Below are positions 25,570 through 34,194 of a DNA stretch of 64,000 nt, piece after piece. Every line of letters begins with the position of its first letter. The first letter of the stretch is position 1. Both the position numbers and the translations under genes were made by a program. Below the pieces are notes generated by a model. It did no database searches. It was not told the origin of the DNA and saw only the letters and a program-made list of their open reading frames with translations. The stretch comes from Thioclava marina. GTDB taxonomy: Bacteria; Pseudomonadota; Alphaproteobacteria; Rhodobacterales; Rhodobacteraceae. The DNA is taken from positions 1,798,001 through 1,862,000 of the forward strand of contig NZ_MPZS01000001.1 in NCBI RefSeq assembly GCF_002020135.1, written 5' to 3'.

Positions 25570-25621
25570 ACTGTGGCGGGCGATTAGCATGCCATTTCGG
25601 GGATGTGTAGCCCCAAAATGC

Positions 25622-27091
25622 TCACTTCGTCGCGGTTTCCGCCTCTTGCTGTCCTTCCTCCACGCCGTCGACGATCTCCGCCTCGGGAATTTCGGCCTCG
25701 ACCACCGGCTCGCTCGGCTTGCCCACGATCAGCGGAAGCATCTCCGCCCCATGCGGCAGCGGTGCAGCCCCCTTTTGGGGCTCGCGCCAGCTCAGCGTGT
25801 CGAAGCCACCGCAATTGTCACAGACAGGGGACCAGTCCGCCTGAATGTTCTGACACTTGTCGCAGCACCATTGCGGGCCACGCGGCGCGGTGAGCGCCCG
25901 GGCAAGCCAGCCGCGCACGACCACGTCGTCCGCGCCTTCGCCCCTTTCGACTGCCGCCATGATGGTCAGCACGCGTGCGGTTGGGTGAGTCTCGACCAGA
26001 TCGCCCAGAGCGCGGCGCGCGGCCGGGAAGTCCTCGGCCGCGATGTTCAGCTCGGCTTTCAGCAGGCGCGTCTCTTCGTGATCGGGTCGCGCCGACAGGA
26101 GGGTCGCAAAGCGCTTGAGCCGCGCCTCGGCAGTCTCGTCGGGTTTGATCTCGGCATAGGCGGCAGCTAGGTCGGGATGCGGTTGCGCCTCCCAGGCCTT
26201 GCGTAGAATCCGCTCGGCCGCGCGCGGCTTGCCCTTGTCGATATAGGCGCGCGCCGCCATCACCACGGCCGGGATCAGGTCGGGCGAGGATTTCGCCGCC
26301 GCGATCGCCGCCTCGCGGGCTTCGACGCTCGCGCCTTCCTCCATCACGCCTTTCGCCTCCTGCAACGCCAGCACGGCGTCACGACGCTTATGCAGGTCGC
26401 GCGGCAATTCGCCTTGGCGCAGTTTGGCCTGAAGGATCTCGCGCGCACCCTTCCAGTCACCTTTCTCGGTCTGAAGCGACAGCAGCGTGTCCTGCATCTC
26501 GCGATGACGCGGCTTGAGCGCATAGGCTTTCTGCGCCAGCTTCAGCGCGGTTTCGGTATCACCCTCGTCGAGCTTCTGTCGCAGCAACCCGCGGATGCCG
26601 ACAAATCGCGTGCGATTATCCGACAGCAGCCGTTTGTAGCCTTCGGTGGCGCGCTTCTTGTCGCCAGCGATCTCGGCCGCCTGCGCCATCAGGAGGTTCG
26701 TCAGCTCGGGCCGCTGCAAGTAGCGCTCGGCCTTTGCCGCCTTCGAGAGCGCAAGCCGCCCCTCGCCCGAAGCCGCTGCGAGCATCCCTTCGGAAAGCGC
26801 CTGATAGCCCTTGCGTTCACGATTACGGTCGAAGTAGCGGGTAATCGCCGTCTCGTCGCCCGCGAGGAACCGCAGGAAGGCGACCACGAGACCAACGACC
26901 TTGATCACCAGCCAGATCAGAAGGAAGACGACGATCGCCGCGATCACTGCCTGAAGCGGGCCGAGAGTAAACTCCATGCCCATCGTGGTGAGCCGCAGTC
27001 CGCCCGACATATCCGCGAGATGGGCGAGGCCCAGCGTGGCCGCCGCGACGACGATCAGGAAGAGCGCGATTTTGATGAAAGACCAAAGCAT
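25622..27091 (-). CDS. hemY: HemY family tetratricopeptide membrane protein with C-terminal zinc ribbon
   Basis: 489 residues. Two N-terminal membrane segments (about 3-20 and 40-68, with LIWLVIKVVGLVVAFLRFL) form the HemY N-terminal domain. TPR-like helical repeats follow (about 100-400), and a zinc ribbon sits near the C-terminus (CCDKCQNIQADWSPVCDNCG, about 410). An acidic tail ends the protein. HemY proteins occur beside hemD in proteobacteria and are thought to scaffold or regulate haem synthesis; biochemical function is not settled, and this is not the Bacillus HemY oxidase. AAGGAGACGCAG precedes ATG 27091. It follows the mitofilin-like gene by 10 bp. Confidence 0.87.
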   Translation of the reverse strand: MLWSFIKIALFLIVVAAATLGLAHLADMSGGLRLTTMGMEFTLGPLQAVIAAIVVFLLIWLVIKVVGLVVAFLRFLAGDETAITRYFDRNRERKGYQALSEGMLAAASGEGRLALSKAAKAERYLQRPELTNLLMAQAAEIAGDKKRATEGYKRLLSDNRTRFVGIRGLLRQKLDEGDTETALKLAQKAYALKPRHREMQDTLLSLQTEKGDWKGAREILQAKLRQGELPRDLHKRRDAVLALQEAKGVMEEGASVEAREAAIAAAKSSPDLIPAVVMAARAYIDKGKPRAAERILRKAWEAQPHPDLAAAYAEIKPDETAEARLKRFATLLSARPDHEETRLLKAELNIAAEDFPAARRALGDLVETHPTARVLTIMAAVERGEGADDVVVRGWLARALTAPRGPQWCCDKCQNIQADWSPVCDNCGGFDTLSWREPQKGAAPLPHGAEMLPLIVGKPSEPVVEAEIPEAEIVDGVEEGQQEAETATK

Positions 27092-27101
27092 CTGCGTCTC
27101 C

Positions 27102-28412
27102 TTACTGCGCCGCGCCAAGCTGGTTGGCCGCGTCGAGAGCCGCCACCCGTGCCTGCGCCTTGCTCACCCAATCGGCCAGCGGTGCTTGCGCCGGCTCGGG
27201 CAGTTTGCCGATCTCGTCAAGCGCAGCAGCGATCTGCCCCGCATCCACGTCCGCCTGTGCTCGCGAAAGCACCGCATCAGCCCCGTCCCCCTCTTTCGGC
27301 GCAACCGAGCGCGCGCCGATTTGCGACATCAGGAAGGCACCGGCGCGATCGCCGAGGCTCGTGCCAGCTTCGGCGCGACGCGCCGCATCGAGCGCCGCCC
27401 GCGCCGCATCGGGAAAGCTCGCCTGCAGCGATTGCAGAGTGGGAATATCACCAGAGAGCGCGGCAGGAACCGCAATCCCGGCTGCACGCAGATCCGCCAG
27501 CGGCGAATCGAGCGGGGCGCCCGCATCAAGCGCGGCCTTCACACGCGCCGCCGCGGCCTGGGTCATTGTCGCCTTGGCCGCAGCCTCGGACTGCGCCTTG
27601 AGAGCCTGCGCCTGCTCTTCGGCCTGTTTGATCCGCTCTTCGGCCGCCTTCGCGGCAGCCTCGATCCCGGCCTGTGCGGCGCCATTATCGCCTTGAACCA
27701 TGCCGGCAATCTGGGTCTTCAGGTCTTCGACCGCGGATTTGTTGCCGCGAACCTCCGCCGATATCTGATCGAGCGCGGTCTGCACGCCCGAGAGATCCGG
27801 GGCCGGTGGCTGTACTGATTTGAGGCTCGCAAGATCTTCGCCCAGCGCATCGATTTTCTTGGCCTCCGCGTCGAGTTTGGCCTCGAGCGCCGCGAGCCGC
27901 TCAGCATCCTGGGTCGAACCAGCGAGCCCGAGTTTTTCGATCATGGACGGCGGCAACTGCGGCAATGCGTAGATCGCGGCCCCCGCGCCGATCACCGCGG
28001 CCACGACGCCACCGATCAAGGCAGAGCCGAAGCCGCCCTTCTTGACCACGACCTGTTGAGGTGCCGCCACGGGTTCCGGTGTCGGCTCGGCCGGAGGTTC
28101 AGCTTCCGGCTCCACGCTCTCTTCGGGCTCCGACGTGTCGATCGTCTCCGAATGGTCTTCGGCGCTGGTCTCGGTTACGCTTTCCGCATCCGTGGCGGTG
28201 GTCTCCGCGGCATCACTCTCAAGCGTCTCACTCTCGGTGGGCGCGGAGACAGGTTCCGCCGCCTCGACGGCCTCTTGCGCCGAAACATCCTCGGAAGGCT
28301 TCACCTCGTCAGTCGCGGGCGCCTCTACCGCAGTCTCTTCGAGGGCCGCGTTTTCCTGCAGATCTCCCGGCTTATCCTCGCTCTTCGAGCTCCGGGTTGT
28401 TCGTTTCGCCAT
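27102..28412 (-). CDS. Mitofilin/Mic60-like inner membrane protein (COG4223)
   Basis: 436 residues: an acidic, Glu/Thr/Ala-rich N-terminal region (about 1-130), one membrane segment (about 131-155, ALIGGVVAAVIGAGAAIYAL), a long coiled coil (about 160-290) and a C-terminal helical domain with DALLRAQADV-like repeats. This is the layout of alphaproteobacterial Mic60/mitofilin homologues, which sit between hemD and hemY and help shape intracytoplasmic membranes in Rhodobacter. GGAGGGTGCAGATC precedes the ATG. The low-complexity start makes homology there unreliable; the rest fits well. Confidence 0.82.
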   Translation of the reverse strand: MAKRTTRSSKSEDKPGDLQENAALEETAVEAPATDEVKPSEDVSAQEAVEAAEPVSAPTESETLESDAAETTATDAESVTETSAEDHSETIDTSEPEESVEPEAEPPAEPTPEPVAAPQQVVVKKGGFGSALIGGVVAAVIGAGAAIYALPQLPPSMIEKLGLAGSTQDAERLAALEAKLDAEAKKIDALGEDLASLKSVQPPAPDLSGVQTALDQISAEVRGNKSAVEDLKTQIAGMVQGDNGAAQAGIEAAAKAAEERIKQAEEQAQALKAQSEAAAKATMTQAAAARVKAALDAGAPLDSPLADLRAAGIAVPAALSGDIPTLQSLQASFPDAARAALDAARRAEAGTSLGDRAGAFLMSQIGARSVAPKEGDGADAVLSRAQADVDAGQIAAALDEIGKLPEPAQAPLADWVSKAQARVAALDAANQLGAAQ

Positions 28413-28481
28413 GATCTGCACCCTCCACTGCCGCGCCGAAATTGCGCGTCGAAATCAATCTAGAAGCCTGCCTCGTTCGGC

Positions 28482-29204
28482 TCAACCCGCCTTTTGCGTA
28501 CGCAGCAAGGTCGCGATCGCGCCGAGCATCCCCTCCGCGTCGGGTCTGGGTGCGACCTGGATCGCTGTGAAACCAGGATTTTCACAGGCTTTGGCCACGG
28601 ATTCGCTCATCGCCGCGGCCCACAGAGGCGCGGTCTTCACCGGCAAGATTTCGCACAGGCGCCGCGCCGCGTTGGGTGAAAACAGCGGGATAAGACAGGG
28701 CGCGTCGCCCTTCAACGCAGCCAGCGCCGCGTCGCTCGGCGGTACCGGTTCCTGACGGTACAAAACCACCTGTTCAGTCTCTATTCCTGCGGTATCGAGC
28801 CACTTCGCAAGATCGAAAGCCACCTCTTCGCCGCGGGCAAACAGCAAGCGTCCACGCGGCTTTTCCGCGGCAATCAGCTCTCCGAGGGCCTGCGCATCGC
28901 CCGGGCCGGTCACCGGAGTGAACCCCGCCGCGCGGGCCGCCTCTGCGGTGCGTTGGCCCACGCAATAGGCGACCCTGCCTGCGCCTGCCTCGCGCGCAGC
29001 CAGACCCGCAACCGCGTGCTGTGAGGTGAAGATCACGGCATCGGCCGGGGGAATATCCGCTTCAATTTGCCCTATCCGCATGAGGGGCGAGATCACGATG
29101 GGCCAGTCGTCACCGAATCTTTCGCGAAACCGCGCGGCAAAGCGCTCTGCCCCGGCGCCGGGCCGGGTCACGAGAAGAATCGGTCGCGCGAGCTCCTGGA
29201 CCAT
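28482..29204 (-). CDS. hemD: Uroporphyrinogen-III synthase
   Basis: 240-residue enzyme that closes hydroxymethylbilane into uroporphyrinogen III for haem, sirohaem and cobalamin. HemD is poorly conserved, but key parts are clear: LLVTRPGAGAERFA at the start, DAVIFTSQHAV (about 55), YCVGQRTAEAARAAGF (about 80), LLFARGEEVAFDLA (about 120) and LIPLFSPNAARRLCE (about 172). It heads the operon hemD-mitofilin-hemY. It is divergent from tsaD across 73 bp, as in related genomes. Confidence 0.9.
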   Translation of the reverse strand: MVQELARPILLVTRPGAGAERFAARFRERFGDDWPIVISPLMRIGQIEADIPPADAVIFTSQHAVAGLAAREAGAGRVAYCVGQRTAEAARAAGFTPVTGPGDAQALGELIAAEKPRGRLLFARGEEVAFDLAKWLDTAGIETEQVVLYRQEPVPPSDAALAALKGDAPCLIPLFSPNAARRLCEILPVKTAPLWAAAMSESVAKACENPGFTAIQVAPRPDAEGMLGAIATLLRTQKAG

Positions 29205-29277
29205 TCGCCGCCCCGGGATTGTGTGAACGCTCCCCCGGTGTTACCTGCGTTGAAACACCCACGCAACATGGCGCCGG

Positions 29278-30372
29278 ATGACGAAGACGCTCACCTTTCT
29301 CGGTCTGGAATCGAGCTGCGACGATACCGCGGCGGCGGTCGTGCGCGTCACGGATGGCCAGCCCGAGATCCTCGCGTCGGTTGTAGCCGGCCAGACCGAG
29401 CTGCACGCACCCTTCGGCGGCGTCGTCCCCGAGATCGCGGCGCGGGCCCATGCCGAGAAGCTCGATCTCTGCGTCGAAGAGGCTTTGGAGCAGGCCGGTC
29501 TCGGGATCGATGCGCTTGACGGGATCGCCGTGACCGCCGGTCCGGGGCTGATCGGTGGCGTGATGTCGGGAGTGATGTGCGCCAAAGGCATCGCCGCCGG
29601 ATCGGGGCTGCCGCTGGTCGGGGTAAATCACCTCGCGGGTCACGCTCTGACGCCGCGCCTGACCGATGGGCTGGCCTTTCCCTACCTGATGCTGCTCGTC
29701 TCGGGCGGGCACTGCCAGTTCCTGATCGCGCACGGGCCAGAGGAGTTCACCCGCCTCGGCGGCACGATCGACGATGCACCCGGCGAGGCCTTCGACAAGG
29801 CTGCGAAACTGATGGCGTTACCACAACCGGGCGGGCCCTCTGTCGAGGCCGAAGCTGCGAAAGGCGATCCAAAGGCCTTCGCCTTCCCGCGCCCGCTGCT
29901 CGATCGTCCGGGATGCGACATGTCCTTCTCGGGGCTCAAGACCGCGCTGCTGCGAGCCTGCGATCAGGTCGTGGCCGAACATGGCGGACTGCCGCGTCAG
30001 GTCCGTTCCGATCTATGCGCGTCGTTTCAACAGGCCGTGGCAGATGTTCTGGTCGAGAAATCGCGCCGGGCCTTGAGTGACTATCTCACCCACGAACCGG
30101 ATCATCCGGGCTTCGCCGTGGCGGGTGGCGTGGCCGCGAACAAGGCCATTCGCGCTGGTTTAGAGACCATTTCCAAGGAAATGGGCGCTGAATTTCACGC
30201 CCCGCCCCTGCGACTTTGCACCGATAATGCGGCAATGATCGCGTGGGCCGGGATCGAACGCTTTCAAAGTGGCGCGCGTGACGGGATGGATCTGATGGCA
30301 CGTCCGCGCTGGCCGCTCGACAAATCCGCGGCCCCCCTTCTGGGCTCGGGCAAGAAGGGGGCGAAAGCATGA
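29278..30372 (+). CDS. tsaD: tRNA threonylcarbamoyladenosine transferase TsaD
   Basis: 364-residue ATPase-fold protein that transfers threonylcarbamoyl to A37 of ANN-decoding tRNAs. The N-terminal [15 protein letters not shown] (8-22), the metal-binding His pair in [11 protein letters not shown] (about 121-131), [10 protein letters not shown] (about 140) and the C-terminal [20 protein letters not shown] are diagnostic. The Shine-Dalgarno sequence before ATG 29278 is poor, but the protein begins where relatives do. Its stop overlaps the gpsA start (ATGA). Confidence 0.96.
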   Translation: MTKTLTFLGLESSCDDTAAAVVRVTDGQPEILASVVAGQTELHAPFGGVVPEIAARAHAEKLDLCVEEALEQAGLGIDALDGIAVTAGPGLIGGVMSGVMCAKGIAAGSGLPLVGVNHLAGHALTPRLTDGLAFPYLMLLVSGGHCQFLIAHGPEEFTRLGGTIDDAPGEAFDKAAKLMALPQPGGPSVEAEAAKGDPKAFAFPRPLLDRPGCDMSFSGLKTALLRACDQVVAEHGGLPRQVRSDLCASFQQAVADVLVEKSRRALSDYLTHEPDHPGFAVAGGVAANKAIRAGLETISKEMGAEFHAPPLRLCTDNAAMIAWAGIERFQSGARDGMDLMARPRWPLDKSAAPLLGSGKKGAKA

Positions 30373-31325
30373 GTATCGCGGTTCTTGGAGCGGGTGCTTT
30401 CGGAACGGCCCTCGCGGTCAGCTACGCGCAGAAAGGCCCAGTCACGCTCTGGGCGCGCGACCCCGATCAGGCGGATGCGATGCGTCAAACGCGCGAGAAT
30501 ACGCGGCGGCTTCCGGGCGTGAAATTGCCCGAAAACGTCTCTGTCACAGCGGAAACCGCGACCGCTTTCACAGCCGAGACCCTCCTCCTCGCGATGCCGA
30601 TGCAGCAGATGGCGGGCTTTCTGAAGGCTCATGCCGCGACGCTTTCGGCGAAGACGCTGGTGTCGTGTTCAAAGGGGATCGACCTTGCGACGGGACAGGG
30701 ACCGACCGGGCTGATCCGCTCGCTCGTGCCGGGCTCGCGTGCCGCCGTCCTGACCGGGCCGAGCTTTGCCGCCGATATCGCGCGCGGGCTTCCCACCGCT
30801 CTCACACTGGCCTGCGCGGATCATTCCGAGGCGCTTCAGGCCGAGCTGTCGACCCCGACGCTTCGCCTTTACCGCACCACCGACACGACCGGGGCGGAAC
30901 TGGGCGGCGCGCTGAAGAATGTCTACGCGATTGCGGCGGGAACGGTCATCGGCGCGGGTCTGGGCGATTCCGCTCGAGCAGCCCTGATGACCCGTAGCTT
31001 TGCGGAGATGCTGCGCGTCGCACTGGCGCTCGGCGCGCGAGCCGAAACACTCTCGGGCCTCTCGGGGTTCGGTGATCTCGTATTGACCTGCACCTCCGAG
31101 CAATCGCGCAACTTCAGACTAGGCCATGCGCTGGGTTCCGGAGCTGGCTTCGATCCTTCAATCACCGTCGAGGGCGTCGCCACCGCAGAAGCCCTCAACG
31201 CTCTGGCAAAGAAACATCAGATCGAAATCCCGGTCGCGGCGATGGTAACCGCCCTGACCCAGCAGAAAATCAGCGTGAGCGAAGCAATGAAAATCCTGCT
31301 CGCACGTCCCTTGAAGGAGGAATGA
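30369..31325 (+). CDS. gpsA: Glycerol-3-phosphate dehydrogenase [NAD(P)+]
   Basis: 318-residue cytosolic enzyme that reduces dihydroxyacetone phosphate to sn-glycerol-3-phosphate for phospholipid synthesis. It has the Rossmann motif [11 protein letters not shown] (5-15), [13 protein letters not shown] (about 99), [18 protein letters not shown] (about 130), the catalytic Lys in [13 protein letters not shown] (about 180) and [13 protein letters not shown] (about 233). It is coupled to tsaD by a 4-bp overlap. GAAGGAGG at its end serves as the ribosome site of the next gene. Confidence 0.97.
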   Translation: MSIAVLGAGAFGTALAVSYAQKGPVTLWARDPDQADAMRQTRENTRRLPGVKLPENVSVTAETATAFTAETLLLAMPMQQMAGFLKAHAATLSAKTLVSCSKGIDLATGQGPTGLIRSLVPGSRAAVLTGPSFAADIARGLPTALTLACADHSEALQAELSTPTLRLYRTTDTTGAELGGALKNVYAIAAGTVIGAGLGDSARAALMTRSFAEMLRVALALGARAETLSGLSGFGDLVLTCTSEQSRNFRLGHALGSGAGFDPSITVEGVATAEALNALAKKHQIEIPVAAMVTALTQQKISVSEAMKILLARPLKEE

Positions 31326-31326
31326 C

Positions 31327-31596
31327 ATGTATTTTGCCGTCATCTGCCGCGACAAACCCGGCGCGCTTCAGATCCGCCTCGACACCCGCGAGAAGCACCT
31401 CGCCTATATCAAGGAGACCGGCATCGTCTTCATGGCGGGCCCGTTCATCGAAGAGGGCCAGATGGCCGGTTCGCTGGTGATCCTCGAAACTGACAGCCTT
31501 GAGGCCGCGAAGGACTGGGCCGCGGGCGACCCCTATGCCGCCGCAGGCCTTTTCGAAAGCGTGAGCGTGCAGGAATGGAAGAAGGTGATCGGCTGA
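31327..31596 (+). CDS. YciI family protein
   Basis: 89-residue protein of the YciI family (ferredoxin-like fold). It begins MYFAVICRDKPGAL and has the conserved His in REKHLAYI and the Asp/Gly region AAGDPYAAAGLFESV. The family has a putative active-site His-Asp pair but no agreed reaction. It starts one base after the gpsA stop, preceded by GGAGGAATGAC. Its stop overlaps the EVE gene start (TGATG). Confidence 0.9.
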   Translation: MYFAVICRDKPGALQIRLDTREKHLAYIKETGIVFMAGPFIEEGQMAGSLVILETDSLEAAKDWAAGDPYAAAGLFESVSVQEWKKVIG

Positions 31597-32018
31597 TGCG
31601 CTACTGGCTGTTCAAATCCGAACCCAACAAGTTTTCCTGGGACGATCTCGTCGCCAAGGGAGATGCGGGCGAGGAGTGGGACGGGATCCGAAATTATCTC
31701 GCGCGCAACAACATGCGCGAGATGAAGATCGGCGATCGCGGGCTCTTCTATCATTCGAATATCGGTAAGGAAGTCGTGGGGGTCTGCGAGGTCGTTGCCG
31801 AGAGCCATCCCGATTCGACGACCGATGATCCGCGCTGGGATTGCGTGGATCTCAAGGCGGTGCGCCCCTTCACCAAGCCGGTCACGCTGGCCGATGTGAA
31901 GGCCGAACCGCGTCTTTCAAACATGTCGCTGGTGACCTCCATGCGTCTATCGGTACAGCCCGTGACCGAAGAAGAATGGAACATCGTCTGCGCCATGGGC
32001 GAGACCGATCCGCACTGA
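31596..32018 (+). CDS. EVE domain-containing protein (modified-base reader)
   Basis: 140-residue EVE domain protein of the PUA-like fold. MRYWLFKSEPNKFSWDDL, then EEWDGIRNYLARNNMREMK (about 28-46) and FYHSNIGKEVVGVCEVVAE (about 53) are the family hallmarks. EVE domains bind modified cytosines or RNA bases; the specific ligand here is unknown. The start shares its A with the YciI stop. The end precedes a 246-bp gap with a stem-loop. Confidence 0.93.
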   Translation: MRYWLFKSEPNKFSWDDLVAKGDAGEEWDGIRNYLARNNMREMKIGDRGLFYHSNIGKEVVGVCEVVAESHPDSTTDDPRWDCVDLKAVRPFTKPVTLADVKAEPRLSNMSLVTSMRLSVQPVTEEEWNIVCAMGETDPH

Positions 32019-32026
32019 AAAGACAT

Positions 32027-32058
32027 GGAGGGTTCCGGCACCCCTACCAGAACCCTCC
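32027..32058 (+). terminator. Stem-loop after the EVE gene, possible terminator
   Basis: GGAGGGTTC (32027-32035) pairs with GAACCCTCC (32050-32058). There is no T-run, so it may stabilise the mRNA end or need Rho. The rest of the gap to 32264 is AT-richer and probably holds the promoter for the next gene. Confidence 0.5.
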
Positions 32059-32264
32059 GTCACCCACGCGCACCCCTTCGCACCACACGTGAAACTGTAA
32101 ATCGGGTCTGGCCATCCTAGCCGGTCTCTTTTGCATAGCGGACCGACCGGCTTCGCGCAAATTTATAGTCCTGCAAATCTTTCTCAAATTCAGGCCGTTA
32201 ATCTTTTTCCGCTGCGAGTCCCGAGTCGATTGCACATCACTCAAACGCCGCTAGTTTATTCGCC

Positions 32265-32951
32265 ATGAACCCGGTCATCCTCATCGCGCACGGCTCTCCG
32301 TCAGACCCCGAACCGCAGGAAGAGGCGCTTCGCGCTCTGGCGGGGGCGGTTGGCGCGCTTCTGCCCGGCCGTGAGGTCCGAGGCGCGACGCTGGCGATGC
32401 CTGGCTCGCTCGAAACCGCTCTCGAAGGGCTCGAATCGCCGTGGATCTATCCGTTCTTCATGGCCGAAGGCTGGTTCACACGCACGGAACTTCCGCGCAG
32501 ACTGGCCGCGCTGGGGGTCGAGGCCCGCCAACTCGCGCCGTTTGGCGTTGATCCGGCCCTGCCCGATCTGATCACGCGAGTGCTCAAGGCTGCGGCGCGC
32601 GAGACCGGCAAGCCGCTGACCGACTCACCGCTGATCCTCGTCGCGCATGGGTCCAAAATTGCGCGCAAATCGCGCAATTCCGTTTACGAAATGGCCGAAA
32701 CGCTCGGCAGAAATCCCGGTATGTCCCCGATTCATGTCGCGCTGATCGAGGAGCCGCCCTTCCTGAAAGACGTGGCCGAAACGGTTTCAGACGGGCTATG
32801 CCTGCCCTTCTTCGCCCTGCGAGCGGGTCACGTCATGGGCGATATTCCCGAGGCGCTTCAAGAGGCTGGCTATCACGGACGGCTCTTGCCCGAGATCGGC
32901 GCCCATCGTGAAGTTCCCGCCCTTATCGCGCAGGCGATTTCGCGCGGTTGA
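32265..32951 (+). CDS. CbiX/SirB-like chelatase family protein
   Basis: 228 residues with two CbiX-like halves. The first half starts VILIAHGSPSD (4-14) and the second LILVAHGSKIARKSRN (about 123-138), each carrying the AHGS metal-ligand motif of class II chelatases (sirohydrochlorin ferro- or cobaltochelatase). A further ALRAGHVMGDI supplies a second ligand His. It could insert iron or cobalt into sirohydrochlorin; which metal cannot be read. It stands alone, upstream of the phosphate operon. Confidence 0.82.
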   Translation: MNPVILIAHGSPSDPEPQEEALRALAGAVGALLPGREVRGATLAMPGSLETALEGLESPWIYPFFMAEGWFTRTELPRRLAALGVEARQLAPFGVDPALPDLITRVLKAAARETGKPLTDSPLILVAHGSKIARKSRNSVYEMAETLGRNPGMSPIHVALIEEPPFLKDVAETVSDGLCLPFFALRAGHVMGDIPEALQEAGYHGRLLPEIGAHREVPALIAQAISRG

Positions 32952-32976
32952 TCACGGTCATTCACGGCGGCGTGGA

Positions 32977-32994
32977 TTGTCATTATTCTGTTAC
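32977..32994 (+). promoter_or_regulatory. PHO box (PhoB operator) upstream of pstS
   Basis: TTGTCAT-TATT-CTGTTAC is the 7-4-7 direct repeat bound by PhoB (consensus near CTGTCAT-N4-CTGTNAC). It lies 88 bases before the pstS ATG, and phoB itself is the last gene of the operon, consistent with autoregulation. Confidence 0.8.
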
Positions 32995-33081
32995 AAAAGG
33001 TTTGCATAAGCGTCACGCTAGCGCCGTAGGACCCCCTCGAGGCCCAAGTTGGCCCGAGTATTTGAACACTGGGAGTGATCC

Positions 33082-34122
33082 ATGAAATCCGTGAAACTCG
33101 CCGTCTCCGCGATCGCGATCGTCGCCGCCACCGGCACCGCCGCCTTCGCCCGCGACAACATCCAGGTCGCCGGTTCCTCGACCGTGCTGCCCTACGCCTC
33201 GATCGTCGCCGAAGCTTTCGGCGAGAACTTCGACTTCCCGACCCCGGTCGTGGAATCGGGCGGCTCGTCCTCGGGCCTGAAGCGCTTCTGCGAAGGCGTT
33301 GGCGAAAACACGATCGACGTGGCAAACGCCTCGCGCAAGATCAAGGACAAGGAAATCGCGACCTGCGCCGAGAACGGCGTGACCGATATCATGGAAGTCC
33401 GCATCGGCTATGACGGCATCGTCTTCGCCAGCCAAAAAGACGGCCCGGCATTTGACGCCTTCAACCCGGCCGACATCTATAACGCGCTCGGCGCGAAGGT
33501 GATGAAAGACGGCCAGCTCGTCGACAACACCTATGCCAAGTGGAACGAGTTCAACTCGGCCCTTCCCGACGCCGACATCATCGCTTTCATCCCGGGCACC
33601 AAGCACGGCACCCGCGAAGTCTTCGAAGAGAAGGTTCTCGAGGCTGGCTGTGAAGCCACCGGCGCCATGGAAGCCTATGTCGCCTCGGGCATGGACGAGA
33701 AAGCCGCCGCGAAAGAGTGCATGAAAGTGCGCACCGACGGCAAAGCCGTGGACATCGACGGCGACTACACCGAAACCCTCGCCCGTATCGGCTCGAACCC
33801 GAACGGCATCGGCGTCTTCGGTCTGGCCTTCTATGAGAACAACACCGACAAGCTGAAAGTCGCGACCATGTCGGGCGTGAGCCCCTCGACCGAGACCATC
33901 GCTTCGGGTGACTACCCGGTGTCGCGTCCGCTCTTCTTCTACGTCAAGAAGGCGCATATCGGTCAGATCCCGGGCCTGAAGGAATACGCCGAGTTCTTCG
34001 TCTCCGACGATATGGCCGGCGCCGACGGTCCGCTTGCTCAGTACGGCCTCGTGTCGGATCCGGAACTGGCCAAGACCCAGGAAGCCGTGGCCGCCGAAAC
34101 AACGATGAACTCGGGCATGTAA
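33082..34122 (+). CDS. pstS: Phosphate ABC transporter substrate-binding protein PstS
   Basis: 346-residue periplasmic phosphate-binding protein. A signal peptide (1-23, ATGTAAFA then RDN) is followed at once by IQVAGSSTVLPY (the phosphate-binding loop), VVESGGSSSGLKRFCEG (about 55-70) and the GTKHGTREVFEEK loop (about 172). The C-terminal region is typical of the long alphaproteobacterial PstS. TGGGAGTGATCC precedes the ATG. It is the first gene of pstSCAB-phoU-phoB, behind the PHO box, with a strong stem-loop after it. Confidence 0.96.
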   Translation: MKSVKLAVSAIAIVAATGTAAFARDNIQVAGSSTVLPYASIVAEAFGENFDFPTPVVESGGSSSGLKRFCEGVGENTIDVANASRKIKDKEIATCAENGVTDIMEVRIGYDGIVFASQKDGPAFDAFNPADIYNALGAKVMKDGQLVDNTYAKWNEFNSALPDADIIAFIPGTKHGTREVFEEKVLEAGCEATGAMEAYVASGMDEKAAAKECMKVRTDGKAVDIDGDYTETLARIGSNPNGIGVFGLAFYENNTDKLKVATMSGVSPSTETIASGDYPVSRPLFFYVKKAHIGQIPGLKEYAEFFVSDDMAGADGPLAQYGLVSDPELAKTQEAVAAETTMNSGM

Positions 34123-34132
34123 TTCTTGCCCC

Positions 34133-34155
34133 GGGGGCGGCCCAGTGCCGCCCCC
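34133..34155 (+). terminator. GC-rich stem-loop between pstS and pstC
   Basis: GGGGGCGGC (34133-34141) pairs perfectly with GCCGCCCCC (34147-34155), followed by ACTTCCTTTT. It probably acts as an attenuator or 3' stabiliser, letting pstS be expressed above the membrane components. Confidence 0.75.
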
Positions 34156-34194
34156 ACTTCCTTTTAGGTCCTTTTCCAAAGACAAGAGTTCCCG

